NCBI GenBank assembly: GCA_937934165.1
Contig: CALGZX010000149.1
Location: 1 to 11,757 of the forward strand
Source of the DNA: an uncultured Collinsella sp.
GTDB taxonomy: Bacteria > Actinomycetota > Coriobacteriia > Coriobacteriales > Coriobacteriaceae
Direction of reading: 5' to 3'
DNA: 11,757 nt
Shown here: piece after piece, positions 1 to 6,362 of the stretch
How the letters are laid out: each line of letters opens with the position of its first letter
How positions within the stretch are numbered: position 1 is the first letter of the stretch
Notes under the pieces: generated by a model
What the model saw: only the letters and a program-made list of their open reading frames with translations
Database searches by the model: none
Told to the model about the DNA's origin: nothing
Program-made: the position numbers and the translations under genes

Positions 1-714
1 GAGGGCTGCTCGGCCCCCAAATACAACGTGGCCAACCTCCACGCAGGCTGCGTGGAGATCTTCGTCGGCGAGGGTGCCCGCGTGCGCTACTCCACCATCG
101 AGAACTGGTCCAAGAACATGTACAACCTCAACACCAAGCGTGCGCGCGTGGACGAGGACGGCGACATCGAGTGGATCAGTGGCTCCTTCGGCAGCCATGT
201 GGGTTATCTCTACCCCATGAGCGTGCTCAACGGCCGCGGCGCCCGCTCGAGCTTTACCGGCATCACCTTTGCCGGCGCCGGCCAGAACCTCGATACCGGC
301 TGTAAGGTCGTACTCAACGCGCCCGAGACCTCGGCAACCGTCGAGACCAAGGGCATCTCCAAGAGCGGCGGCATCCAGACCTTCCGCAGCTCTATCGTGG
401 CCACGCCCAAGGCCGAGGGCTCCAAGGCAACCGTGAGCTGCCAGTCGCTCATGCTCGACGACCAGAGCCGCTCCGACACTATTCCGGCCATGGACATCCG
501 CGCCAAGAACGTCGACATCGGCCACGAGGCCACCATCGGCCGCATCGGCGACGACAAGGTGTTCTACCTGATGAGCCGCGGCATCTCGGAGGAAGAGGCC
601 CGCACCATGATCGTCAACGGCTTTGCCAACCCGGTCTCCAAGGAGCTGCCGCTTGAGTACGCCGTCGAGATGAACAACCTGATCAAGCTGGAGATGGAAG
701 GAGCGATCGGATAA
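1..714 (+). CDS. sufB: SufB, Fe-S cluster assembly scaffold subunit (3' part only)
   Basis: This is the C-terminal 237 residues of SufB; the reading frame is open from base 1 and the start lies outside the window. SufB is the scaffold subunit of the cytosolic SufBCD complex, where Fe-S clusters are built with sulfur from SufS/SufU. Seen here: EGCSAPKYN at the left edge, the beta-helix core with YPMSVLNGRGARSSF, and the C-terminal block IGHEATIGRIGDDKVFYLMSRG followed by ELPLEYAVEMN, all typical of SufB. By my alignment from memory, fragment residue Cys147 (in SCQSLML) matches the essential Cys405 of the E. coli protein. His175-Glu176 (GHEAT) match its conserved His-Glu pair. The TAA stop shares its last A with the sufD start codon (TAATG), so the two are translationally coupled. 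sufC is expected just upstream. Confidence 0.96.
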   Translation, partial: EGCSAPKYNVANLHAGCVEIFVGEGARVRYSTIENWSKNMYNLNTKRARVDEDGDIEWISGSFGSHVGYLYPMSVLNGRGARSSFTGITFAGAGQNLDTGCKVVLNAPETSATVETKGISKSGGIQTFRSSIVATPKAEGSKATVSCQSLMLDDQSRSDTIPAMDIRAKNVDIGHEATIGRIGDDKVFYLMSRGISEEEARTMIVNGFANPVSKELPLEYAVEMNNLIKLEMEGAIG

Positions 715-1985
715 TGAAACAGGAAACCAACACCGCTGCTACCACGCTCGAGCAGGTTAATGCGATGCCGGCAGCAACTTGGGGCTGGCTCAAAATGAAC
801 CAGACCAAGCTCGAGCTTTCGGACGAGCTTTCCGCCGCTCCCGCCGAGGCCGTTGAGGTTGAGGGCTTGGAAGAGCAGTTTGCTGGCACGGCCGACGCCT
901 TCGATACCGCCATGGACGCCATGGCCGAGCGCTTCCCCGAGCGCCGTGCCTCCGCCCCCGGCGACGCCGCCGACCGCGCCCGCATCACGCCCGAGACCGA
1001 GCTCGACGTGCCCGCCACCTCCGTCTACCAGGCCGGCGCTATCAAGCTCGAGGAGGAGCTCTCCCCTGCCGAAGCCTTCGAGACCGGCATGGGCGAGGCT
1101 GCCTGCACCTATCTGATCGACCACGCCACCAAGTGCATCGTCATCGATGTGCCCGCATACCAGCACGCCACGGTTACCGTGCGCGTGAGTGGCGCCGACG
1201 CGGCGGCGGCCATCGCCGCTATCGATGTCGTCGCCCGTCCGCAGGCAACGCTCGACCTCGCTCTAGCCCTGGACTCCCCCGTCAGCGGCCAAGGCGTCGT
1301 GGGCTCCGTGCTGCGCGTGTGCGCTCACGAGTACGCCACCGTCAACGTGACCTGCACACAGACGCTCGATGACAGCTGGATCGCACTCGATGACACCGGT
1401 CTATTCCTAGACGAGGGCGCGCGCGTCAACGTGCAGCACACCGTCCTGGGTGCCGGTGCCAGCGCCACCGGCCTCGCCGGCGATCTGCTGGGCGACACCG
1501 CCAAGGTGACCATCGATACCGATTACCTAGGTGCCCGCGAACAGGTGCGCGACTTTAACTACGAGCTGCGCCACCGCGGTCGTAAGACCGAGTGCGAGAT
1601 CGACGCCAACGGCGTGCTGACTGGCACGTCCAAGAAGGTCTACCGCGGCACCATCGACCTCGTGCACGGCTGCAAGGGCGCAACCGGCACCGAGCGCGAG
1701 ACCGTGCTGCTCGCCAACAAGGGCGTCGACAACAAAACCGTCCCCGTCATCCTCTGCGACGAGGACGACGTCGCTGGCAACCACGGCGCCACCATCGGCC
1801 ACGTCCGCGACGAGCAGCTGTTCTACCTCGCCTGCCGCGGCCTTGACCAAAACGCCGCCGAGGACCTGTTCATCCGCGCCAAGCTGGAGGACGCTGCGCT
1901 TTCCGCCACCGATGAGCGCACCCGCGCCGCCGTCGTCCGCCTGGGCAACAACTTGATCGATAACTTTGAGGAGGAGCTCGCATGA
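714..1985 (+). CDS. sufD: SufD, Fe-S cluster assembly subunit
   Basis: This 423-residue SufD is the SufB paralogue that completes the SufBC2D complex and is linked to iron entry into the forming cluster. The N-terminal 110 residues are a variable helical part, including MPAATWGWLKMN at 18-29. Residues 150-380 are the beta-helix domain. The C-terminal block (FNYELRHRGRKTECE at 281-295, then VAGNHGATIGHVRDEQLFYL near 353-372) is the SufB/SufD signature. His357 corresponds to the conserved His360 of E. coli SufD, while the neighbouring E. coli Cys358 is replaced by Gly. The start at 714 is supported by GGAAGGAG at 696-703 and overlaps the sufB stop by one base. The gene ends in an ATGA overlap with sufS. 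Confidence 0.95.
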   Translation: MKQETNTAATTLEQVNAMPAATWGWLKMNQTKLELSDELSAAPAEAVEVEGLEEQFAGTADAFDTAMDAMAERFPERRASAPGDAADRARITPETELDVPATSVYQAGAIKLEEELSPAEAFETGMGEAACTYLIDHATKCIVIDVPAYQHATVTVRVSGADAAAAIAAIDVVARPQATLDLALALDSPVSGQGVVGSVLRVCAHEYATVNVTCTQTLDDSWIALDDTGLFLDEGARVNVQHTVLGAGASATGLAGDLLGDTAKVTIDTDYLGAREQVRDFNYELRHRGRKTECEIDANGVLTGTSKKVYRGTIDLVHGCKGATGTERETVLLANKGVDNKTVPVILCDEDDVAGNHGATIGHVRDEQLFYLACRGLDQNAAEDLFIRAKLEDAALSATDERTRAAVVRLGNNLIDNFEEELA

Positions 1986-3307
1986 TCGACACCGAGCACG
2001 TTAAATGCGATACCTGTACTGCCCCCGAGCCCATGGAACTCGACGCCAGCGACGAGGCCTCGCGCGGCTGGCCTACCGTCGACATCGAGACCAATCCCTA
2101 CAAGGCGCAGTTCCCGCTGTTCCAGCAGCACCCCGAGATCGCCTTCCTCGATAGCGCGGCCACCGCGCAGCGCCCCGCCTGCGTGCTCGACGCCGAGCGT
2201 GACTTCTACCAGCGCATGAACGCCAACCCCCTGCGCGGCCTGTACTCGCTGTCCGTCGAGGCCACCGAGGCCATCGCAAAGGTGCGTCAGCAGATCGCCG
2301 ACGTCATCGGCGCCCCCCAGGCCAACGAGGTCGTCTTCACCCGCAACACGAGCGAGTCGCTCAACCTGGTCGCCAAGAGCTTTGCGCCCACGGTCCTCGA
2401 ACCGGGCGACGAGGTCGTCATCACCATCATGGAGCACCACTCCAACCTGATTCCGTGGCAGCAGGTCTGCCGTGAGACCGGCGCCAAGCTCGTCTACCTC
2501 TACCCCACCAAGACCGGCCAGCTCACCACCGAGGAAGTTCTTGCCAAGGTGGGCCCCAAGACCAAGATCTTGGCCGTGGGTCAGGTCTCTAACGTCCTGG
2601 GCGTTGAGAACCCGGTCAAGAACCTCGGCAAGCTCGTGCACAAGTACGGCGGCTATCTGGTCGTCGACGGCGCGCAGTCGCTGCCGCACATGCCGGTCGA
2701 TGTGGCCGACCTTGGAGCCGATTTCTTTGCCTTTAGCGCGCACAAGGCCATGGGCCCCATGGGCATCGGCGTGCTGTGGGGCAAGATGGACCTGCTCAAC
2801 GCCATGCCGCCCATGCTTACCGGCGGCGAGATGATCGACTCGGTCACCGAGCAGGACGCCGTCTGGGCGCCCGTCCCCGAGAAGTTCGAGGCCGGCACGC
2901 AGGACGCCGCCGGCATCTTCGCCACGGGCGCGGCGCTTGACTACCTGGTTAACACCGTGGGCTACGAAAACATCCAGGCACGCGAGCAGGCACTCGTCCA
3001 CTACCTGATGGGCGAACTCATGCAGCTCGACTTTGTCCAGATTATCGGCTCCATCTATTGGGACAATCACCATGGCGTCGTGAGCTTTAACGTCAAGGGT
3101 ATCCACCCGCACGATGTCGCGAGCATCATGGACATGGACGGCGTCTGCATCCGCGCCGGTCACCACTGCGCACAGCCGCTGCTCACCTGGCTGGGCGTCG
3201 AGAACCTTGCCTGCTGCCGCGCCAGCGTGGCCTTCTACAACGACAAGGCCGACATTGACAAGTTCATCGCCGGTCTGCATCACGTTTGGAGCACGTTCAA
3301 TGGGTAA
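1982..3307 (+). CDS. sufS: SufS, group II cysteine desulfurase
   Basis: This PLP-dependent cysteine desulfurase (441 residues) converts L-cysteine to alanine and passes a persulfide to SufU. Visible landmarks are FLDSAATAQRP (55-65), EHHSNLIPW (151-159), VVDGAQSLPH (227-236), the PLP lysine Lys255 in FSAHKAMGP, and the active-site Cys396 in RAGHHCAQPL, the loop typical of SufS rather than IscS/NifS. The start at 1982 overlaps the sufD stop by 4 bases (ATGA) and follows GAGGAGGAG. This start gives about 30 residues more at the N terminus than E. coli SufS, and the extension carries a CxxC pair (Cys9, Cys12). An in-frame ATG at 2033 lacks a clear ribosome binding site, so I keep the longer form. 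The 3' end overlaps sufU by 8 bases. Confidence 0.96.
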   Translation: MIDTEHVKCDTCTAPEPMELDASDEASRGWPTVDIETNPYKAQFPLFQQHPEIAFLDSAATAQRPACVLDAERDFYQRMNANPLRGLYSLSVEATEAIAKVRQQIADVIGAPQANEVVFTRNTSESLNLVAKSFAPTVLEPGDEVVITIMEHHSNLIPWQQVCRETGAKLVYLYPTKTGQLTTEEVLAKVGPKTKILAVGQVSNVLGVENPVKNLGKLVHKYGGYLVVDGAQSLPHMPVDVADLGADFFAFSAHKAMGPMGIGVLWGKMDLLNAMPPMLTGGEMIDSVTEQDAVWAPVPEKFEAGTQDAAGIFATGAALDYLVNTVGYENIQAREQALVHYLMGELMQLDFVQIIGSIYWDNHHGVVSFNVKGIHPHDVASIMDMDGVCIRAGHHCAQPLLTWLGVENLACCRASVAFYNDKADIDKFIAGLHHVWSTFNG

Positions 3308-3722
3308 TCTGTACACCTCCACCACATTTATGGAGCACAACTCGCACCCCGACTATAAGTACGAGATGGACGCTCCCACGCACGAGCACGACGGCATCAA
3401 CCCCAGCTGCGGTGACGAACTCACCTTGCAGCTGCGCGTCGAGAACGGCGTGATCGAGGAGGCCTCCTTTACCGGTCATGGCTGCGCCATCAGCCAGGCC
3501 AGCGCCGACATCATGGCCGACCTCATCACCGGCGAGACGGTCGAGGAGGCGCGCCGCCTGGCGGGGCTCTTCCTCGCCATGATCCGCGGCGAACAGCTCT
3601 CCGAGGAAGACCTGGAAGACCTGGACGAGGCTGCCCAGCTCCAGGACATCTCGCACATGCCCGCCCGCGTCAAATGCGCCGAGCTCGCCTGGCGCACCCT
3701 CGACGGCATGCTCGAGGGGTAA
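3300..3722 (+). CDS. sufU: SufU, zinc-dependent sulfurtransferase partner of SufS
   Basis: This 140-residue IscU-fold protein accepts persulfide sulfur from SufS and delivers it to SufB. The zinc ligands of the B. subtilis protein are all present: Cys37 and Asp39 in NPSCGDE, Cys62 in GHGCAISQAS and Cys126 in RVKCAELAW. The acidic insertion near 97-111 is also typical of SufU and separates it from IscU. The start at 3300 lies inside the end of sufS (8-base overlap) with GGAG at 3288-3291, so it is probably translated by coupling. An in-frame ATG at 3330 is a weaker alternative. It is the last gene of the SUF operon before the terminator at 3767-3796. Confidence 0.95.
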   Translation: MGNLYTSTTFMEHNSHPDYKYEMDAPTHEHDGINPSCGDELTLQLRVENGVIEEASFTGHGCAISQASADIMADLITGETVEEARRLAGLFLAMIRGEQLSEEDLEDLDEAAQLQDISHMPARVKCAELAWRTLDGMLEG

Positions 3723-3766
3723 ACTAACCAGTAGCGTATGCCCCGAATCCAAGGTTTTTGATTGCC

Positions 3767-3796
3767 GAGCCGCCCGATACGGGCGGCTCTGTTTTT
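3767..3796 (+). terminator. Intrinsic terminator of the suf operon
   Basis: GAGCCGCCCG (3767-3776) and its exact complement at 3780-3789 form a 10-bp stem with a 3-base loop, followed by TGTTTTT. It lies 44 bases after the sufU stop and ends the SUF transcript. Confidence 0.92.
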
Positions 3797-3802
3797 CCTA
3801 AT

Positions 3803-3839
3803 GAGCGCCGGACGCACGAAGTCCGCGCGTCCGGCGCTC
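3803..3839. repeat. Perfect 13-bp inverted repeat (large hairpin)
   Basis: GAGCGCCGGACGC at 3803-3815 is exactly complementary to 3827-3839, with an 11-base loop. It starts only 7 bases after the T-tract of the suf terminator and has no T-run on either side, so it is not a standard terminator. It could block 3' exonucleases, or be a REP-like palindrome linked to the nearby transposase. Confidence 0.8.
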
Positions 3840-3898
3840 CGTCTGTCATTTACCACACAGCAGACGCGAACACGGGCGTTTTCCACAGCACCAAAGGC

Positions 3899-3979
3899 CT
3901 GCGGCAGGGCCCCGGACCCGCCAAGCAATGCGCCAAGCCCCGTTCTGCTGAGCTCCGACTCGCTTCGCGCCTGCCGCAG
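3899..3979. repeat. Separated inverted repeat CTGCGGCAGG / CCTGCCGCAG
   Basis: CTGCGGCAGG at 3899-3908 is complementary over 10 bases to 3970-3979, 61 bases away. Each arm is itself nearly palindromic. No function is visible; it may belong to the same palindrome-rich tract as its neighbours. Confidence 0.45.
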
Positions 3980-4000
3980 AAGGGTCCCATAGGATGCTGC

Positions 4001-4024
4001 GTGCATTTTTGCGAGTATTCAGCA
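4001..4024 (+). repeat. Degenerate REP-like motif, copy 1
   Basis: The sequence has the form GTGCA, five T, GC, GAGT, ATTCAGCA. It matches the reverse complement of 4211-4234 at 16 of 24 positions: both ends and the central GAGT agree, and the homopolymer run differs. This is a pattern seen by eye; I cannot count copies genome-wide. Confidence 0.4.
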
Positions 4025-4123
4025 CGCCAAGCTGTGTGCATACGCATCGGAAGCGTTAATCAACGTCTCCAGGCGCATAAATATTGTGTTTTAGACCAGA
4101 CATCGCGGTCTGACGGGACGCAG

Positions 4124-4143
4124 GCACATACTCCGGGGGTGCA
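4124..4143 (-). repeat. Degenerate REP-like motif, copy 3
   Basis: Read on the minus strand it is TGCA, then a C-run, GGAGTATGTGC. It shares TGCA and CGGAGT with the copy at 4211-4234, but its tail differs. It is the weakest of the three copies. Confidence 0.25.
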
Positions 4144-4210
4144 ACGGCAGGGATCAATAGCTTAGGGGCCCGTGTGTTGCAAGATTGTGGCAGTGCCGAC
4201 AGCACCACGA

Positions 4211-4234
4211 TGCTGAAAACTCCGTTTTTTGCAC
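4211..4234 (-). repeat. Degenerate REP-like motif, copy 2
   Basis: Read on the minus strand it is GTGC, six A, CGGAGT, TTTCAGCA. It points opposite to copy 1, 186 bases away, so the two frame an inverted pair just beyond the 3' end of the transposase gene. A small CAGCA/TGCTG hairpin (4200-4215) overlaps its right end as read on the minus strand. Confidence 0.4.
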
Positions 4235-4393
4235 GGCGCAGACGGGGGTAGGCACGGGCAAACCCGGACTGAGCTGTTATTTTATGCAAGATGACGATTG
4301 TTCTATGCATATTAAGAAGTGCAGTTACCGTACCAAGCTTTTGAACGCTGGTTGCGGCGTATGGACGACCCCAGCTGCGGTGAACAGGCGACC

Positions 4394-5206
4394 TTACATC
4401 ACGTTTCCGCCAGCCCGCATCGCCGTTCGCGCGCGGGCGCGCACGATACGAGAGACGGTACTTTTGCCAATCCCGGTATACCGCTCAATCTGGCGCACCG
4501 TAAAGCCGGCATTGTTCAATCCAACAATAACAGTATCGCGCTGCGCCGGCGGTGCAGTTTTAACCCCGTTGAGCGGAACCCCGAGACTCTTCGCCAACTT
4601 GCCGGCAAAGGCATTGCGTTCCCACTCTGTCTCTTTCATATCGCACAGCGCTGGCTTGCTGCCGTCGGGCGTCGAAAGCGAATAGGCAATAAAGCCCTCG
4701 GCAGAACCAAAAAGCTCAAGCACGCAAGAAGGATCAGAAAATCCCCTCGCGACATCAGCCGCGTCACCGTCGTAAGCGCACAAATGCTCCGCAAAGCTAC
4801 TCCAGGGATAACGCTCGATTAGGCTAACGCCCGCCTCCTGCGGATCGGCGTGTACGGAGCGAATAGCCTCCATCACCTGCCAGTCGGTATCGAGCGAGCG
4901 CCGGTCAAAACGGTTCTGGAACAGATGGCCTGTGCGCCTCGTGCGTTTATTGAACCGCCGCGCGTACGTCAAAAGCAGCCGGTGCATCGCCGCGCTCATC
5001 CTGTCCTCGTAATCTGCAAGCACCAAATGCACGTGATTGCCCATAAGGCACCAAGCGATAACCGTCACACCCTCCTCGCGGCAGCACTCGCGCATCAGCT
5101 CCAAAAACTCCCACCGGTCCTCATCGCCCTCAAAGATGAGCTGCTTGCCCGTACCGCGGGCACAGACATGGTAAAAGCCGGTAACCGTTCTCCAAACGCG
5201 CTGCAT
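4394..5206 (-). CDS. REP-associated tyrosine transposase (RAYT), Y1_Tnp/IS200-like family
   Basis: The product is a 270-residue single-strand DNA transposase of the Y1_Tnp (Transposase_17) family. N-terminal FYHVCARGTGKQLIF (11-25) is the family opening. His58 and His60 in CLMGNHVHLVL form the HUH metal site. Tyr81 in LLTYARRFNKR is the likely nucleophile, followed by GHLFQNRFDRR. The C-terminal segment 228-257 (VRQIERYTGIGKSTVSRIVR) reads as a helix-turn-helix, which may bind the target palindrome. I chose the ATG at 5206 because AGGGAG precedes it; an in-frame upstream ATG at 5281 adds 25 unconserved residues. No IS ends, TnpB partner or target duplication are visible, which fits a domesticated RAYT rather than a mobile IS200. 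The gene looks intact. Confidence 0.88.
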   Translation of the reverse strand: MQRVWRTVTGFYHVCARGTGKQLIFEGDEDRWEFLELMRECCREEGVTVIAWCLMGNHVHLVLADYEDRMSAAMHRLLLTYARRFNKRTRRTGHLFQNRFDRRSLDTDWQVMEAIRSVHADPQEAGVSLIERYPWSSFAEHLCAYDGDAADVARGFSDPSCVLELFGSAEGFIAYSLSTPDGSKPALCDMKETEWERNAFAGKLAKSLGVPLNGVKTAPPAQRDTVIVGLNNAGFTVRQIERYTGIGKSTVSRIVRARARTAMRAGGNVM

Positions 5207-5609
5207 GGCGCTCCCTTCGCCGGGATCTGCTTGCCATCCAATACAGCACGATTGAAGCGTGCCATCAAAACATTCACGCAAAACAATACACTCGCGCGGC
5301 CAAAGGCAGTAATCAGGCGGCGAACGGCATCGTTACAACAGGTCAACCCCCGCAATGCTTACAAGAGCTGACCAATAGCTTGCCCAAGACGGACCCCCTC
5401 TACGGAAGTTCACGACCACAGAACATAGAGTTAAACCGTTTCAATTAAAACTTCCGGACTTCTCGCTACGAAAACTGAGCCGTTCGCCGAATATTCCGTG
5501 CATTTCGCGGTATTATAGGGGCTGCATGTCATGTCCCTTTCGAAGGGTCGCCCGGCAATCGCCAGCCACGGCCCCCAGACGGGACGCCAACACGATAGAG
5601 AGGAGAGGC
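5207..5609. other. Divergent intergenic control region between RAYT and the scaffold gene
   Basis: No gene is visible here. The left side holds a possible RAYT promoter. CGGAAGTT (5403-5410) and AACTTCCG (5449-5456) form an 8-bp inverted repeat 38 bases apart. The stretch 5430-5520 is more AT-rich than its surroundings. It contains the palindrome GAATATTC (5489-5496) and TATTAT (5511-5516), the best candidate -10 box for the scaffold gene, although no good -35 is seen. The roughly 90-base leader (5520-5609) can fold, with CCCTT/AAGGG at 5535-5547 and longer-range complementarity. It ends in a very strong AGAGGAGAGG (5599-5608). I recognise no known riboswitch class. Confidence 0.5.
5240..5268 (-). 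promoter_or_regulatory. Possible promoter of the RAYT gene
   Basis: On the minus strand TTGATG (5268-5263) and TGTATT (5245-5240) are separated by 17 bases, each matching the consensus at 4 of 6 positions. The spacer contains the inverted repeat GCACG/CGTGC, a possible operator. It lies 34 bases upstream of the chosen start codon. Confidence 0.35.
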
Positions 5610-6344
5610 ATGCAGTACTCACAGGAAGTGGAGAACATGTGCCCCGTTGCCAAGGGTGCATACCACGGCCCCGCACCCATCCCCGAGGAGGGCAAGTGGG
5701 TCCAGGCTAAGGAGATTTCCGACATCTCCGGTCTTACGCACGGTGTGGGTTGGTGCGCACCTCAGCAGGGCGCCTGCAAGCTCACGCTGAACATCAAGAA
5801 CGGCATCATCGAGGAGGCCCTCGTTGAGACCATCGGCTGCTCCGGCATGACCCACTCTGCCGCCATGGCTTCCGAGATCCTTCCCGGTAAGACCATCCTC
5901 GAGGCCCTCAACACCGACCTCGTCTGCGACGCCATCAACGTTGCTATGCGCGAGATCTTCCTGCAGATCGTTTACGGCCGCAGCCAGACCGCGTTCTCCG
6001 AGGGCGGCCTGCCCGTGGGCGCCTCCCTCGACGACCTCGGCAAGGGCCTTCGCTCTCAGGTCGGCACCATGTTCGGCACCAAGGCCAAGGGCGCTCGTTA
6101 CCTCGAGCTCGCTCAGGGCTACGTCACCCGCATGGCTCTCAACGACAAGAACGAGATCATCGCATTCGAGTTCCTGAACCTCGGCAAGTTCACCGACGCC
6201 GTCAAGGCCGGCAAGACCCCCGAGGAGGCCATCGCTGGCGCTATGGGCCACTATGGTCAGTGGGAGAACGCTGCCAAGTACATCGACCCGCGCACCGACG
6301 AGGAGACTCACTCCGTCGCCAGCGTGTTCCCGGTTCACGAGTAG
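5610..6344 (+). CDS. NifU/IscU-like iron-sulfur cluster assembly scaffold-type protein, partner of the GGGtGRT protein
   Basis: The product is 244 residues long. Residues 40-125 resemble the IscU/NifU N-terminal fold: GACKLTLNIKNGIIEEALVETIGCSGMTHSAAM carries Cys56 and Cys77 at the places of the first two IscU ligand cysteines. The Asp that follows the first cysteine in IscU and SufU (CGD) is absent here (CKL). Extra cysteines occur at 11, 49 and 106. Residues 140-244 form a further region not present in SufU. The family is known to be encoded next to GGGtGRT proteins, as here, with an 18-base gap. The start at 5610 is fixed by AGAGGAGAGG at 5599-5608; an upstream in-frame ATG at 5526 lies in the leader. 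Codon choice (many GCT, GTT, AAC, AAG) suggests high expression. The biochemical role is inferred from fold only. Confidence 0.88.
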   Translation: MQYSQEVENMCPVAKGAYHGPAPIPEEGKWVQAKEISDISGLTHGVGWCAPQQGACKLTLNIKNGIIEEALVETIGCSGMTHSAAMASEILPGKTILEALNTDLVCDAINVAMREIFLQIVYGRSQTAFSEGGLPVGASLDDLGKGLRSQVGTMFGTKAKGARYLELAQGYVTRMALNDKNEIIAFEFLNLGKFTDAVKAGKTPEEAIAGAMGHYGQWENAAKYIDPRTDEETHSVASVFPVHE

Positions 6345-6362
6345 AAAGGGAGGGAAATAACT

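Larger units (their letters stand above)
3723..4393. other. Gene-free region between sufU and the transposase, rich in inverted repeats
   Basis: I see no convincing gene in these 671 bases; open frames on both strands have no ribosome binding site and no protein-family signal. The region contains the suf terminator, then a perfect 13-bp hairpin (3803-3839), an inverted repeat of CTGCGGCAGG (3899-3979), a small CAGAC/GTCTG hairpin (4098-4113), and three degenerate copies of a motif of the form TGCA, homopolymer run, GGAGT (4001-4234). It lies at the 3' side of the RAYT-type transposase, and RAYTs are known to be associated with short extragenic palindromes. The right part (4240-4393) shows nothing clear. 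Confidence 0.6.

Noticed and set aside
1823..3340. 505-codon open frame on the minus strand opposite sufS
   Set aside because: It mirrors the codon periodicity of G+C-rich sufS, has no family signal and lies wholly opposite conserved genes.
3758..4165. Possible small + strand gene after sufU
   Set aside because: It starts inside the suf terminator, has no ribosome binding site and crosses several inverted repeats; it resembles no protein known to me.
3803..4234. CRISPR array
   Set aside because: The repeats are degenerate, in mixed orientation and unevenly spaced, and there are no cas genes.
4185..4822. Plus-strand open frames overlapping the transposase 3' half
   Set aside because: They lie opposite the RAYT coding region and have no start signals.
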